Source: Alcaligenaceae bacterium (GTDB lineage: Bacteria; Pseudomonadota; Gammaproteobacteria; Burkholderiales; Burkholderiaceae_B). Taken from it: DNA of 64,000 nucleotides. A program made the translations under genes and the position numbers. The stretch is taken from contig JACCEP010000001.1 of NCBI GenBank assembly GCA_013416395.1, forward strand, positions 496,001 to 560,000, read 5' to 3'. Below are positions 1-8,547 of this stretch, piece by piece (positions within the stretch are counted from its first letter, which is position 1; each line of letters begins with the position of its first letter). The notes below the pieces were generated by a model. It was not told the DNA's origin and made no database searches. It worked only from the letters and a program-made list of their open reading frames with translations.

Positions 1-46
1 AATCAAAAAGTGCGTCCGTTTGCTCGGCATTGTAGACATCCGCCTA

Positions 47-1348
47 TTATTTGACACCCCATGCGGCGATGGCAGCGCGTTCTTCTTCCGTCATTTTCGT
101 GATGTTGCCCAGAGGCATGTACTGGCTTGCCACCACCTGTTTGATCTGGTCCGCATGCAGTGCGATTTCAGCGTCAGTGTCCAAGGATATGCCGGCAGGC
201 GCAGCAGCAATGCCTTCAAACGTTGGCGTGGCCGAGTGACACTCGACACAGCGCGAGCCTATAATTTTTTTCACCTGGCCAAGCGATATTTCCTTTGACT
301 GTCCGGCCGCCGCCGCGCCCGTTGCCGCACTCCCGGCGGTGTTTGCCAACGCTGCGACAGACCCGGCATGCTCTCCGGACGCTGCCGTTGATGAAGCCGA
401 AGCAGTCGGGGCGGGTCTTGGCGCAGGTGCTGCAAGCCAGCCGATAATCACCAGCAACACAATACCCACCACCGGGTATGCAATTTGATTCTTGCCCATA
501 TGGCGCAGTACAAAATACTGGCGGATAACCGCGCCTGCAAAAATGAACAGGCTCATGATGATCCAGGCATACGGGCTGGTGTAGGTAAATGAATAGTGGT
601 TGCTCAGCATCAGAAACACCACTGGCAGCGTAAAGTAGGTGTTATGCACCGACCGCTGCTTGCCCAGTTTGCCATCAAGTGGGTTGGGCGCTTTGCCTGC
701 TTTCAGTGCGGCAACCATGCGGCGCTGGCCAGGGATAATCCAGAAAAACACGTTGGCAGACATACAGGTGGCCATTAGTGCACCGGTAATCAAAAAGGCG
801 GCACGCCCCGGGAATATCTGCACCGTCAGCCAGGCAACAACCACCATCATCACGCCCACGGCCACACTCAATAGCCCATCACGCTCCATGGTGGGACTGA
901 TGCGCTGGCATAGCTGTGAGTACACGAAATAGCCCACAAGCAAAAAGGCAACGGCCAGCAAACTGGCCTGGCTGCCACTCATGGAAGCCGCCCATTCCCA
1001 GGGGCTATTGGGGTTGACCAGGTAAAACGCGGGCTTCATCAAATACATGATGGAAAACAGCGCAAACCCCGACAACCAGGTGGTGTAGGCCTTCCAGAAC
1101 GACCAGTGCAAGTCGTCGGGCAACTCGGCCGGGTTGGTTAGGTATTTCTGGTTATGGTAGAAACCGCCGCCGTGCACCGCCCACATTTCACCAAATACAC
1201 CCAGCTTTTTGCTGTGCTCACCGCGCGGCGCATGCAAGCTGTTGTCGAGCATGACGAAGTAGATCGATTCGCCTATCCAGGCAATGGCAGCGATCACGTG
1301 CAGCCAGCGCAACAGAAGATTGCCGTACTCAATAAGAAATGCTTGCAT
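47..1348 (-). CDS. puuD: Membrane-bound urate hydroxylase/oxidase PuuD with C-terminal cytochrome c
   Basis: PuuD-type enzymes oxidise urate to 5-hydroxyisourate at the inner membrane and pass electrons to the respiratory chain. The 433-residue protein has about eight hydrophobic helices in the first 310 residues, an Ala/Pro-rich linker, and a cytochrome c domain with haem motif CVECH. The open frame extends upstream to 1420, but the ATG at 1348 (MQAFLIEYGN) begins directly at the conserved membrane domain and leaves uraH intact, so it is preferred. The gene lies 47 bp downstream of uraH, in the same operon, and reads away from the GntR regulator. Family assignment is firm; the electron acceptor is inferred. 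Confidence 0.93.
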   Translation of the reverse strand: MQAFLIEYGNLLLRWLHVIAAIAWIGESIYFVMLDNSLHAPRGEHSKKLGVFGEMWAVHGGGFYHNQKYLTNPAELPDDLHWSFWKAYTTWLSGFALFSIMYLMKPAFYLVNPNSPWEWAASMSGSQASLLAVAFLLVGYFVYSQLCQRISPTMERDGLLSVAVGVMMVVVAWLTVQIFPGRAAFLITGALMATCMSANVFFWIIPGQRRMVAALKAGKAPNPLDGKLGKQRSVHNTYFTLPVVFLMLSNHYSFTYTSPYAWIIMSLFIFAGAVIRQYFVLRHMGKNQIAYPVVGIVLLVIIGWLAAPAPRPAPTASASSTAASGEHAGSVAALANTAGSAATGAAAAGQSKEISLGQVKKIIGSRCVECHSATPTFEGIAAAPAGISLDTDAEIALHADQIKQVVASQYMPLGNITKMTEEERAAIAAWGVK

Positions 1349-1395
1349 GGGTGTTTCCCGGGTTTGTGTCAGCGAATGCCGTGAGACGGAGCGCG

Positions 1396-1749
1396 TTAGC
1401 TGCCGCGATAGGTAGACCACGTCCAGGGGGTCGCAACCAGTGGGACGTGATAGTTTTCATCGGGGTTGGCCACGCCAAAATGCAGGCTTACCTGATCAAC
1501 AAAGCGTGGTTCGGGTACCCGGACGCCTTTGGCAGCGAAGTAGTCACCGATTTCAAACACCAGCTCGTACGTACCTTTTTGCAGGGCCTCCCCGGTCAGT
1601 AGTGGCTCATCGCAGCGACCATCATGGTTGGTGCTCACCTGCTTTAGCAGCGCACGCTGCCCACCCTCAATGCGGTAAAGCGTAATACGAACGTTTTGCG
1701 CCGGCACACCGTGCATGGTGTCCAGAACATGGGTAGATAGCTTGCCCAT
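1396..1749 (-). CDS. uraH: 5-hydroxyisourate hydrolase (transthyretin-like)
   Basis: UraH hydrolyses 5-hydroxyisourate, the unstable product of uricase, to OHCU. The 117-residue protein has the family's N-terminal LSTHVLDT block, the central RxxLYRIEG-like strand and the C-terminal signature YRGS, which supplies active-site residues. The ATG at 1749 begins MGKLSTHVLD; an upstream in-frame codon at 1773 would run into the operator region, so 1749 is chosen. It is first in a uraH-puuD operon divergent from the GntR regulator gene, so consecutive steps of the urate pathway are co-transcribed. The next enzyme, UraD, is about 13 kb away. Confidence 0.95.
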   Translation of the reverse strand: MGKLSTHVLDTMHGVPAQNVRITLYRIEGGQRALLKQVSTNHDGRCDEPLLTGEALQKGTYELVFEIGDYFAAKGVRVPEPRFVDQVSLHFGVANPDENYHVPLVATPWTWSTYRGS

Positions 1750-1756
1750 GGTGTCT

Positions 1757-1816
1757 CCAATAATTGTCAACAATTTATGTTGACGATTCTCAGGCGATCA
1801 CCAATAATTGTCAACA
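1757..1816. promoter_or_regulatory. Twin operator in the uraH / gntR divergent promoter
   Basis: The 16-mer CCAATAATTGTCAACA occurs exactly twice, at 1757-1772 and 1801-1816, in direct orientation 44 bp apart. Each copy centres on ATTGTCAACA(A/G)T, a two-fold element ATTGT-CA-ACAAT in the first copy, which fits the TTGTnnACAA type recognised by many FCD-class GntR proteins. Overlapping GTCAAC (1766-1771) and GTTGAC (1779-1784) arms form another inverted repeat. The sites lie between uraH and the gntR start. They are likely autoregulatory and control both operons; this is inferred from position and symmetry. Confidence 0.6.
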
Positions 1817-1839
1817 GTTCACCAAGAGATTCTCACAAA

Positions 1840-2598
1840 ATGTTGTATCTGCATGCCAACCTTGCGTCAGCCGACACGCTGGAAGCCCCCAAAGCTTCGT
1901 CGTGGCGCAGCGCTTACGACACCAGCCCGCGCTCAGAGGTTGATCGTGTTTATGACGACATCTTTGATGCCGTCATGGATCGGCGCTTGCTGCCTGGTGC
2001 CAAGCTCACCGAAGCCACACTGTGCAAGATTTTTTCATGCTCGCGCAATATCGTGCGTATGGCGCTGTCGCAATTGGCCCATGACAAAATCGTGGTCATC
2101 GAGCCAAACCGGGGCGCCTTTGTATGGCAGCCCAACGCCAAAGACACCCGCGACGTGTTTGAAATGCGACGAGCCATGGAGTGCATGACCATAGACATGC
2201 TGGTCGCCCTGCCCAACATACAGACACGGCTGGTGCCGCTGTACGACATGGTGGCGCGCGAACGCAAGGCGTTTGAGTGCGGCGACCGCATTAGCTGGAT
2301 ACGGCTTTCTAACGCATTTCATGTCGAGCTGGCCCACCTGCTGGGCAATGCTGTGCTTATCGAAATGCTGCACAGCCTGTGCGCCCGTACGACGCTCATC
2401 ATCGCCTACTACGACACGCCCGGCCAGAGCACATGCTCGTACCTTGAGCACCAAGACATTCTTGACCGCATTGCTCAGGGTGACGCTGCAGGTGCCAAAG
2501 CCGCCATGCACCACCATCTCGAAGACTGCGAACACCGCATGAACGATCCTGAAAAAGGCCCGGTAGACCCGTGGCTGGCAATAAGCATTAAACGCTAA
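1840..2598 (+). CDS. GntR family (FCD domain) transcriptional regulator, probable purine catabolism regulator
   Basis: This is a 252-residue regulator. Residues about 30-95 form the winged helix-turn-helix (RLLPGAKLTEATLCKIF...VRMALSQLA...IEPNRGAFV). The C-terminal FCD all-helical ligand domain carries the FHxELAHLLGN and HHxLED histidine positions that bind metal or ligand in this class. The ATG at 1840 is preferred over an upstream in-frame start at 1777, which would overlap the operator. It reads away from uraH-puuD and towards puuE (16 bp gap), so it is well placed to sense a purine intermediate and control both transcripts. The effector is unknown. Confidence 0.85.
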   Translation: MLYLHANLASADTLEAPKASSWRSAYDTSPRSEVDRVYDDIFDAVMDRRLLPGAKLTEATLCKIFSCSRNIVRMALSQLAHDKIVVIEPNRGAFVWQPNAKDTRDVFEMRRAMECMTIDMLVALPNIQTRLVPLYDMVARERKAFECGDRISWIRLSNAFHVELAHLLGNAVLIEMLHSLCARTTLIIAYYDTPGQSTCSYLEHQDILDRIAQGDAAGAKAAMHHHLEDCEHRMNDPEKGPVDPWLAISIKR

Positions 2599-2613
2599 CG
2601 TACCGGAGCCACC

Positions 2614-3552
2614 ATGTCGCCTCAGCATTACCCGCGTGATCTCATCGGCTATGGCCGCAACGTGCCCCATGCCAACTGGCCTGGCAATGCCCGCATTGCT
2701 GTGCAGTTTGTGCTCAATTACGAAGAGGGTGGCGAAAACTGCGTGCTTCATGGCGACCCCGCGTCCGAGCAGTTTCTGTCAGAGATTATTGGCGCGGCCG
2801 CCTACCCCGCCCGCCATCTCTCCATGGAATCCATCTACGAGTACGGCTCACGCGCCGGCGTCTGGCGAATTTTGCGCGAGTTTGAAGGCCGCGGGCTGCC
2901 ACTGACGATATTTGCCGTTGGCATGGCGCTTGAGCGCAACCCCGAGGCGGCCCAGGCTTTTGTCGAACTGGGCCATGAAATCGCCTGTCATGGCTATCGA
3001 TGGATACATTACCAAGACACGTCCGAAGACATTGAACGCGAGCACATGCAGCGTTGCATAGAGGTGGTAAGCGCGCTGGTGGGGCACCACCCCGAAGGCT
3101 GGTACACCGGCCGCGACAGCCCCAACACCCTGCGTCTGGTCGCCGAAGAAGGCGGTTTTCTGTATGACTCAGACTATTACGGCGATGACCTGCCTTTCTG
3201 GGCAAACGTTACGCTGGGTGATGACAGCAGCAAGCCGCAGCTTATCGTGCCCTATACGCTAGACACCAATGACATGCGGTTTGCATCACCGCAGGGGTTT
3301 AACAGCGGCGAACAGTTTTTTACCTACCTGCGTGACGCTTTTGACGTGCTGTATGCCGAGGGCAAGCATGCACCCAAGATGATGTCGGTAGGGCTGCACT
3401 GCCGCATCACCGGCCGCCCGGGCAGATTTGCGGCCTTGCAACGCTTTCTGGATTACATCCAGCGCCATGATCAGGTGTGGATCCCCACCCGCGCCGATAT
3501 TGCGCGCCACTGGATCAAGCACCACCCCTGGCAGGGCAACACACAAGGCTAA
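2614..3552 (+). CDS. puuE: Allantoinase PuuE (polysaccharide deacetylase family)
   Basis: PuuE opens the hydantoin ring of allantoin to give allantoate; it is a polysaccharide-deacetylase-fold enzyme unrelated to metal amidohydrolase allantoinases. The 312-residue protein has the family's N-terminal YPRDLIGYG, the NYEEGGE block, ACHGYRW and WYTGRDSPNT motifs, and a C-terminal LHCRITGRPGR segment, all typical of PuuE. Length agrees with the family. The ATG at 2614 follows CGGAGCC. It sits 16 bp downstream of the GntR gene and upstream of allantoicase, which uses its product. Confidence 0.93.
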   Translation: MSPQHYPRDLIGYGRNVPHANWPGNARIAVQFVLNYEEGGENCVLHGDPASEQFLSEIIGAAAYPARHLSMESIYEYGSRAGVWRILREFEGRGLPLTIFAVGMALERNPEAAQAFVELGHEIACHGYRWIHYQDTSEDIEREHMQRCIEVVSALVGHHPEGWYTGRDSPNTLRLVAEEGGFLYDSDYYGDDLPFWANVTLGDDSSKPQLIVPYTLDTNDMRFASPQGFNSGEQFFTYLRDAFDVLYAEGKHAPKMMSVGLHCRITGRPGRFAALQRFLDYIQRHDQVWIPTRADIARHWIKHHPWQGNTQG

Positions 3553-3615
3553 CGCGTTAAAAGCCATAGTCGGGCACCCACACCAGCCCGGCCATGCCCC
3601 CATTTCTATACCTAC

Positions 3616-3632
3616 GCCGCCCCTTGGGCGGC
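3616..3632. other. GC-rich hairpin between puuE and alc
   Basis: GCCGCCC (3616-3622) pairs with GGGCGGC (3626-3632) around a CTT loop. No T-run follows, so it is more likely an mRNA processing or pausing element within the puuE-alc transcript than a terminator. It lies 49 bp before the alc start in an otherwise featureless 128-bp gap. Confidence 0.35.
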
Positions 3633-3680
3633 ACACACCCGGACGAGTGTCCCGCCTTCTTTTACTGGAGCGAGTAAACC

Positions 3681-4724
3681 ATGGCCAAGCCCAATCTTCC
3701 CGTCGGAACTGTCGTCGACGCCCCACCCGTAGACCTGCCCGCCTTTGCCACCCGCTATGCCAACCTGGCCTCCGCCGACTTTGGCACACAGGTCGTATCG
3801 TGTTCTGATGAGTTTTTTGCAGCGGCCGAACGCATGCTGCAATCGTCCGAGCCTGTATTTATCGTGGGCAAGTTCGATGACAACGGCAAGTGGATGGATG
3901 GCTGGGAAACCCGTCGCCGCCGCCATGGCGGGCATGACAGCGCCATCATCCGCCTGGGCCTGCCTGGCGTCATCAAGGGCCTGGACATCAACACCAGCCA
4001 TTTCACCGGTAACTTCCCGCCCGCCGCCTCGGTGCAGGCATGCAATATCGAAGGAGACCCGGACGACAGCACATCATGGACGGAAATCGTTGCGGCGCGT
4101 TCGCTCAATGGCAATGCACATCATTTTGTTGAGCTGACCGATGACCGCGTGTGGACACACCTGCGTCTGAATATATTCCCTGACGGCGGCGTAGCGCGAT
4201 TGCGCGTCTATGGCCAGCCTGCCTGCAACTGGGATACCAAGCCTTCCGACCAGCTTTTTGAGGTGTCGGCACTGGCCAATGGCGGCCGCATTGTGGCCTA
4301 TAACGACGCCCACTTTGGCGTACCGTTTCGCCTCATCATGCCCGGTCGCGGTGTCAACATGGGTGACGGATGGGAAACCCGGCGCCGTCGCGAACCTGGT
4401 TATGACTGGTGCCTTATTGAACTGGGGCATGCAGCCATTGTCGAGAAAATCGAAATCGATACCGCGCACTTCAAGGGCAACTATCCCGATCGGGTATCCA
4501 TACAAGCCGCGCGCATGGACGCGTCTACCGACGAGTCGCTGGTAACCCAGGCCATGTTCTGGCCCGAGCTGCTGGGTGAACAGAAAACCGATATGCACAA
4601 ACAGCATTTTTATGAAGGCGAGCAGATCAGCAAGCTCGGGCCTGTCACGCATGTGCGTGTAAACATGTTCCCCGACGGTGGCATTAGCCGCGTGCGTATC
4701 TGGGGCAAACTTGCGAGAGAATAA
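3681..4724 (+). CDS. alc: Allantoicase
   Basis: Allantoicase hydrolyses allantoate to ureidoglycolate and urea. The 347-residue protein shows the family's internal duplication: each half carries DGWETRRRR (about residues 74-82 and 228-236), HFxGNxP and an IFPDGGxxRxRxxG-like end (FPDGG near 164 and 332). This is the twin jelly-roll arrangement. The ATG at 3681 follows a GGAGC element. The stop overlaps the next gene's start by one base (TAATG), so translation of the M20-like protein is coupled. The pathway choice (allantoicase plus lyase) releases two ureas rather than ammonia. No urease is seen in the window. Confidence 0.95.
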   Translation: MAKPNLPVGTVVDAPPVDLPAFATRYANLASADFGTQVVSCSDEFFAAAERMLQSSEPVFIVGKFDDNGKWMDGWETRRRRHGGHDSAIIRLGLPGVIKGLDINTSHFTGNFPPAASVQACNIEGDPDDSTSWTEIVAARSLNGNAHHFVELTDDRVWTHLRLNIFPDGGVARLRVYGQPACNWDTKPSDQLFEVSALANGGRIVAYNDAHFGVPFRLIMPGRGVNMGDGWETRRRREPGYDWCLIELGHAAIVEKIEIDTAHFKGNYPDRVSIQAARMDASTDESLVTQAMFWPELLGEQKTDMHKQHFYEGEQISKLGPVTHVRVNMFPDGGISRVRIWGKLARE

Positions 4725-6001
4725 TGAATCAGCACACCACGACGGACAATGCCGGCGCTGACAGACTGACGCCTGACGCCCAGGCCAGTTCAATTACAAG
4801 CTGGATAGACACGCATTTTGACGAGCAAGTGGCCTTGCTTCAGGATCTGGTGCGCATTCCCACCGACACGCCTCCTGGCAACACCGCACCGCATGCGGAA
4901 GCGGTGGCCACAACGCTGGAATCATGGGGATGGGATGTCGAGCGCCATACCGTGCATGAGAAGCAGGTGCGCGACTATGGCATGCAAAGCATTACCAACC
5001 TGATCGTGCGCCGCCATTACGGTAAGGGCGGCCCCGTCGTTGCCCTGAACGCGCACGGCGACGTCGTACCACCAGGAGATGGGTGGACCAAGCCACCGTA
5101 TGGCGCCCATATTGAAGATGGGCGCCTGTACGGGCGCGCGGCGGCCGTTTCAAAAAGCGATTTCACCACCTATCTGCATGCGGTCAAAGCGCTGGAAGCC
5201 AGCCAGTTGCCCTTACGTGGCACCGTAGAGTTTCACTTTACCTATGATGAAGAGTTTGGCGGCCTGCTCGGGCCAGGCTGGCTGCTTGAGCAAGGTTTGA
5301 CCAAGCCTGACTACGCACTGTGCGCCAGCTTTAGTTATGAAGTGGTCACGGCCCATAACGGCTGCCTGCAGTTTGCGGTTGCCGTTCATGGCAAAGCCAC
5401 GCACGGCGCCATGCCACACACCGGGCACGATGCCTTGCAGGCGGCTACTCAGATTCTGCAGGCCGTCTACGCAAAGGCCGCCAGCCTCAAGAACATCTCC
5501 TCAAGCATCCCAGGCATCGACAGCCCCACCATGATTGTGGGGCACATCGAGGGCGGCACCAATACCAACGTCGTGCCCGGCAAAGTGGTGTTAAAGCTGG
5601 ACCGCAGGCTTATCCCTGAAGAAGACCCCGAGCAGGTCGAAGCTGAGGTACGTGCACTCATCCTCAGTGCGGTGTCGGGTTTGCCCGGTATACATGTTGA
5701 TATCCGGCGGATTCTGCGCGCCAATGCGCTGCGGCCGTTACCCGGCCATGAGCGTATGGTGGCCAGCTTGCAAGAACACGCCCGCACGGTATTCGGGGAA
5801 GACATTCCGGCTGTGGGCACACCACTGTATGCCGATGCGCGTCTTTATGGCGAGCATGGCGTGCCAGTTGTTATGTATGGCGCCGGCCCCCGCACGCTTA
5901 TGGAGTCTAAAGCCAAGCAGGCAGATGAAAATGTGGTGCTTGAGGACTTGCGCGGTGCAACCAAGGTGGTGGCGCTGATGCTGGCAGATCTGCTGGTGTA
6001 A
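4724..6001 (+). CDS. M20-like amidohydrolase with altered metal site
   Basis: This 425-residue protein has the ArgE/DapE/M20 fold: catalytic-domain block NAHGDVVPPGDGW (His111, Asp113), DEEFGG (Glu176-Glu177), and a lid domain starting near VHGKATHGAMP. By eye, three usual zinc ligands are replaced. The bridging Asp of GRGxxDxKG is Val142 in GRAAAVSKSD; the ligand of the GEP(T/S) loop is serine (about 202); the C-terminal AHxADE His is Lys398. The gene is coupled to alc (TAATG), suggesting a role in ureide use, perhaps a carbamoyl or ureido substrate. Annotation as acetylornithine deacetylase would be unsafe. Substrate, and even catalysis, are unknown. Confidence 0.75.
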   Translation: MNQHTTTDNAGADRLTPDAQASSITSWIDTHFDEQVALLQDLVRIPTDTPPGNTAPHAEAVATTLESWGWDVERHTVHEKQVRDYGMQSITNLIVRRHYGKGGPVVALNAHGDVVPPGDGWTKPPYGAHIEDGRLYGRAAAVSKSDFTTYLHAVKALEASQLPLRGTVEFHFTYDEEFGGLLGPGWLLEQGLTKPDYALCASFSYEVVTAHNGCLQFAVAVHGKATHGAMPHTGHDALQAATQILQAVYAKAASLKNISSSIPGIDSPTMIVGHIEGGTNTNVVPGKVVLKLDRRLIPEEDPEQVEAEVRALILSAVSGLPGIHVDIRRILRANALRPLPGHERMVASLQEHARTVFGEDIPAVGTPLYADARLYGEHGVPVVMYGAGPRTLMESKAKQADENVVLEDLRGATKVVALMLADLLV

Positions 6002-6085
6002 CGCGAGGGGTGAAGGGCGTAGTGTGTAACGCGCAGGGTTTAACGCGTACGGCGTAAGGGCTTGGCGGGTGTTGGCGGCGTGCGT

Positions 6086-6103
6086 GGTTGGCGCGCGCCA
6101 ACC
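6086..6103. other. 18-bp perfect palindrome between convergent genes
   Basis: GGTTGGCGCGCGCCAACC is its own reverse complement. It lies between the M20-like gene (ends 6001, plus strand) and the LysR gene (ends 6124, minus strand), where a bidirectional transcription stop is expected. There is no T-run and no unpaired loop, so an intrinsic terminator is uncertain; a protein-binding site or REP-like element is equally possible. The surrounding 120 bp are G-rich and contain repeats of the kind AACGCG. Confidence 0.35.
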
Positions 6104-6123
6104 CGGTGTGCGTATGCAGCCGC

Positions 6124-7107
6124 CTAACCTTCAGAGCGGCCAGGCCCAGGGTCGGGCAACGCGGTGACTGAGCCCAACCCCTGGCCCAGTTGCTGGCCGC
6201 AATCGCCCAGAAGACGACGCAGCCACCGGTGTGCGGGCGACAGGTGATGGCGCTCGTGCCACAACTGATAAAAGCGCATGGGCGGAAACTTAATCGGCGC
6301 CTCAACAATGGCCAGAGGCAGCAGCTTGCTGTAGAACGTGGCAAAGTGGCGCGAAGTGGTAAACACCATATCGGTGCCTGCCAGCAGGTACGGCGCCACA
6401 TTGAAAGACTGCACTGACACGCGCTCATCGCGTTCTATGCGCGCCGCCGCCAGCACACTGTCAATGACACCGCGCTGGGTCATGGAGTAAGGCAACGGAA
6501 CAATATGCACGGCTGCCTGGTAGTCTTGCAGCGTCATGCCTTTTTGCGCCAGCGGATGGTTAGCTGACACCAGGCACACAATTTCATCTTCAAGCAGCAT
6601 AGAAAGGTGCATGCGATCGGGTGGTTCAGGCCAGTTACCAATAACCACATCAAGCTCGCCCTCTGCCAGCGACTGCTCAAAATCAAACGCTGGGCCCAAG
6701 GCATGAACCTTAAGGTGAGCATGTGGCGCTTCGCGTCGCAAACGCATCGACACACTGCTCATGAAATCAGGGGCGAGGTAATCAGGTGAACCAATGCGAA
6801 ACACCTGTCGCGACGTAAACGGATCAAAGCTTTCTGGCGCAGTGACCATACGTTCGATTTCGTTGAGCGCACCGCGCGCATGCTGAACCAGGCTAAGTGC
6901 ACGCTCTGTGGGCACCATGCCACCTTTTTCACGCACCAGCAAAGGGTCACCCAGAATGTCACGTAAACGGCGCAATGCCACGCTAATAGTGGGCTGAGAC
7001 TGGTTAAGTCGTAGTGCCACACGTGAAACGCTGCGCTCGGACACAAGCAGGCACAATACTTTCAACAAGTACGTATCAAGCATTTCGTCACCACGCCGCG
7101 TCGCCAT
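6124..7107 (-). CDS. LysR family transcriptional regulator (xdh/guaD side, copy 1)
   Basis: This 327-residue LysR-type activator has a helix-turn-helix near residues 15-70 (RLNQSQPTISVALRRLRDILGDPLLVR) and a periplasmic-binding-like effector domain ending in FPPMRFYQLWHERHH. The ATG at 7107 is chosen because GGGAG precedes it; 7083 is an alternative. It lies 111 bp downstream of guaD on the same strand and may be the last gene of xdhABC-guaD. It shares long stretches with the LysR at 13618 (PDYL, VVIGNW, LFEDEVVC and FPPMRFYQLWHER-like blocks), so the two are probably paralogues that sense related purines. The effector is unknown. Confidence 0.85.
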   Translation of the reverse strand: MATRRGDEMLDTYLLKVLCLLVSERSVSRVALRLNQSQPTISVALRRLRDILGDPLLVREKGGMVPTERALSLVQHARGALNEIERMVTAPESFDPFTSRQVFRIGSPDYLAPDFMSSVSMRLRREAPHAHLKVHALGPAFDFEQSLAEGELDVVIGNWPEPPDRMHLSMLLEDEIVCLVSANHPLAQKGMTLQDYQAAVHIVPLPYSMTQRGVIDSVLAAARIERDERVSVQSFNVAPYLLAGTDMVFTTSRHFATFYSKLLPLAIVEAPIKFPPMRFYQLWHERHHLSPAHRWLRRLLGDCGQQLGQGLGSVTALPDPGPGRSEG

Positions 7108-7218
7108 GATTGCTCCCGCTATGAGCCATGCCACCACCCCTGCCAACGTGTAGCAGGGTCTTTCTATGTTAATGGATTATCGTGACCAGAAGCAGGATGC
7201 AAGGCGTGAACCATCACG

Positions 7219-8547
7219 CTACATCTTACGCCCGGCCACATAGGTGGCCGCAACGGTTCGGTCGTCGCCAAGCATGACGAGTGCAAACAAGAGCTCTTCA
7301 AGCGACTCTGCCCTCGCCGTCCGGCGCGCCAGCAAGGGGGTGGCGTGAGGGTCAAGCACCACAAAGTCTGCCTCGGCACCCGGCGCCAGCGTGCCTATGG
7401 TGCCACCCAGATCAAGCGATTGCGCTGCCCCTTCGGTGGCAAGATAAAGCATGGTGTGCGCGCTCAGGTGGCTGCCCGACATGCGCGCAACCTTGTGCGC
7501 CTCGTTCATGGTCTGAAGCATAGAAAATGACGTGCCGCCGCCCACATCTGTAGCCAGCGTATAGGCCATGCCGGCGGCATCGGCCGCAGCAAAGTCAAAC
7601 AACCCGCTGGCCAGAAACAGATTTGAGGTCGGGCAATGCGCCGCCACCGCCCCCGTGTCGCGCATGCGCATGCGATCAGTTTCGTCCAGCCAGATACTGT
7701 GGCCGTACACCGCCCGAGGGCGCAACAGGCCAAAGCGGTCATACACATCAAGATAGCTGCGGGCTTGCGGGAAAAGCTCGGAGACCCATTTAATTTCGTC
7801 GGCGTTCTCGGCGACATGGCTCTGGATGAACACATCTTTGTATTGCTGCGCCAGCTCGCCGCACACCGCCAGCTGCGCTTCGGTCGACGTAGGTGCAAAA
7901 CGCGGCGTAAGCCCGTACATCTGGCGTCCCTTGCCATGCCAGCGCTGTATCAGCATCTCGCTGTCACGCGCCCCCGACTCGGCCGTATCGCGCAGGTATT
8001 CGGGGCAATTTCTGTCCATCATGACTTTGCCCGCCACCATGCGCATATTGCGGGCATGGCTTTCAGCAAACAATGCGTCGGCCGACTCTGGATGCACCGT
8101 GCAATACACCAGCGCCGTCGTGGTGCCGCAGCGCAGCAGCTCATCAACAAAGAAGCGAGCCACATCAGTCGCATAGGCCGGGTCGCCAAAACGCCCTTCG
8201 GTCGGGAAGGTATAGGTTTCAAGCCAGGGGAGCAGCCCCGTCGCCGGCGACGCAATGATATCGGTTTGTGGGTAATGAACGTGCGTATCGATAAAGCCCG
8301 GCATAATCAGCTTGCCGCGCCAATCTACAATTTCGGTGTCTGCATCAAGTGCCGGCGCCAAGGTGTCATAGTCACCCACCTGCGCAATTCGCCCGCCCTC
8401 AACCACCAGCAGGCCGTCTTCCAGGCTAATCGTGGCGTCGTCTTCGCCCGAAGAGGCTGGACGCCCCCTGAAATACAGAATGTGGGCGCGATAGGCAACA
8501 CAGGATGCGGCACGTTCAGCGTCACGGGGTACAGACTTGATACTCAT
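7219..8547 (-). CDS. guaD: Guanine deaminase
   Basis: GuaD deaminates guanine to xanthine, feeding xanthine dehydrogenase. The 442-residue amidohydrolase has the metal motif PGFIDTHVHYPQTD (about residues 83-96), the family's LPWLETYTFPTE, the SHVAEN histidine, the GHSIWL histidine and ATDVGGGTSFSML near residue 333. This set is diagnostic for bacterial GuaD. It overlaps the upstream xdhC stop by 4 bp (ATGA), showing translational coupling. It is the fourth enzyme gene of an xdhA-xdhB-xdhC-guaD operon. Confidence 0.95.
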   Translation of the reverse strand: MSIKSVPRDAERAASCVAYRAHILYFRGRPASSGEDDATISLEDGLLVVEGGRIAQVGDYDTLAPALDADTEIVDWRGKLIMPGFIDTHVHYPQTDIIASPATGLLPWLETYTFPTEGRFGDPAYATDVARFFVDELLRCGTTTALVYCTVHPESADALFAESHARNMRMVAGKVMMDRNCPEYLRDTAESGARDSEMLIQRWHGKGRQMYGLTPRFAPTSTEAQLAVCGELAQQYKDVFIQSHVAENADEIKWVSELFPQARSYLDVYDRFGLLRPRAVYGHSIWLDETDRMRMRDTGAVAAHCPTSNLFLASGLFDFAAADAAGMAYTLATDVGGGTSFSMLQTMNEAHKVARMSGSHLSAHTMLYLATEGAAQSLDLGGTIGTLAPGAEADFVVLDPHATPLLARRTARAESLEELLFALVMLGDDRTVAATYVAGRKM

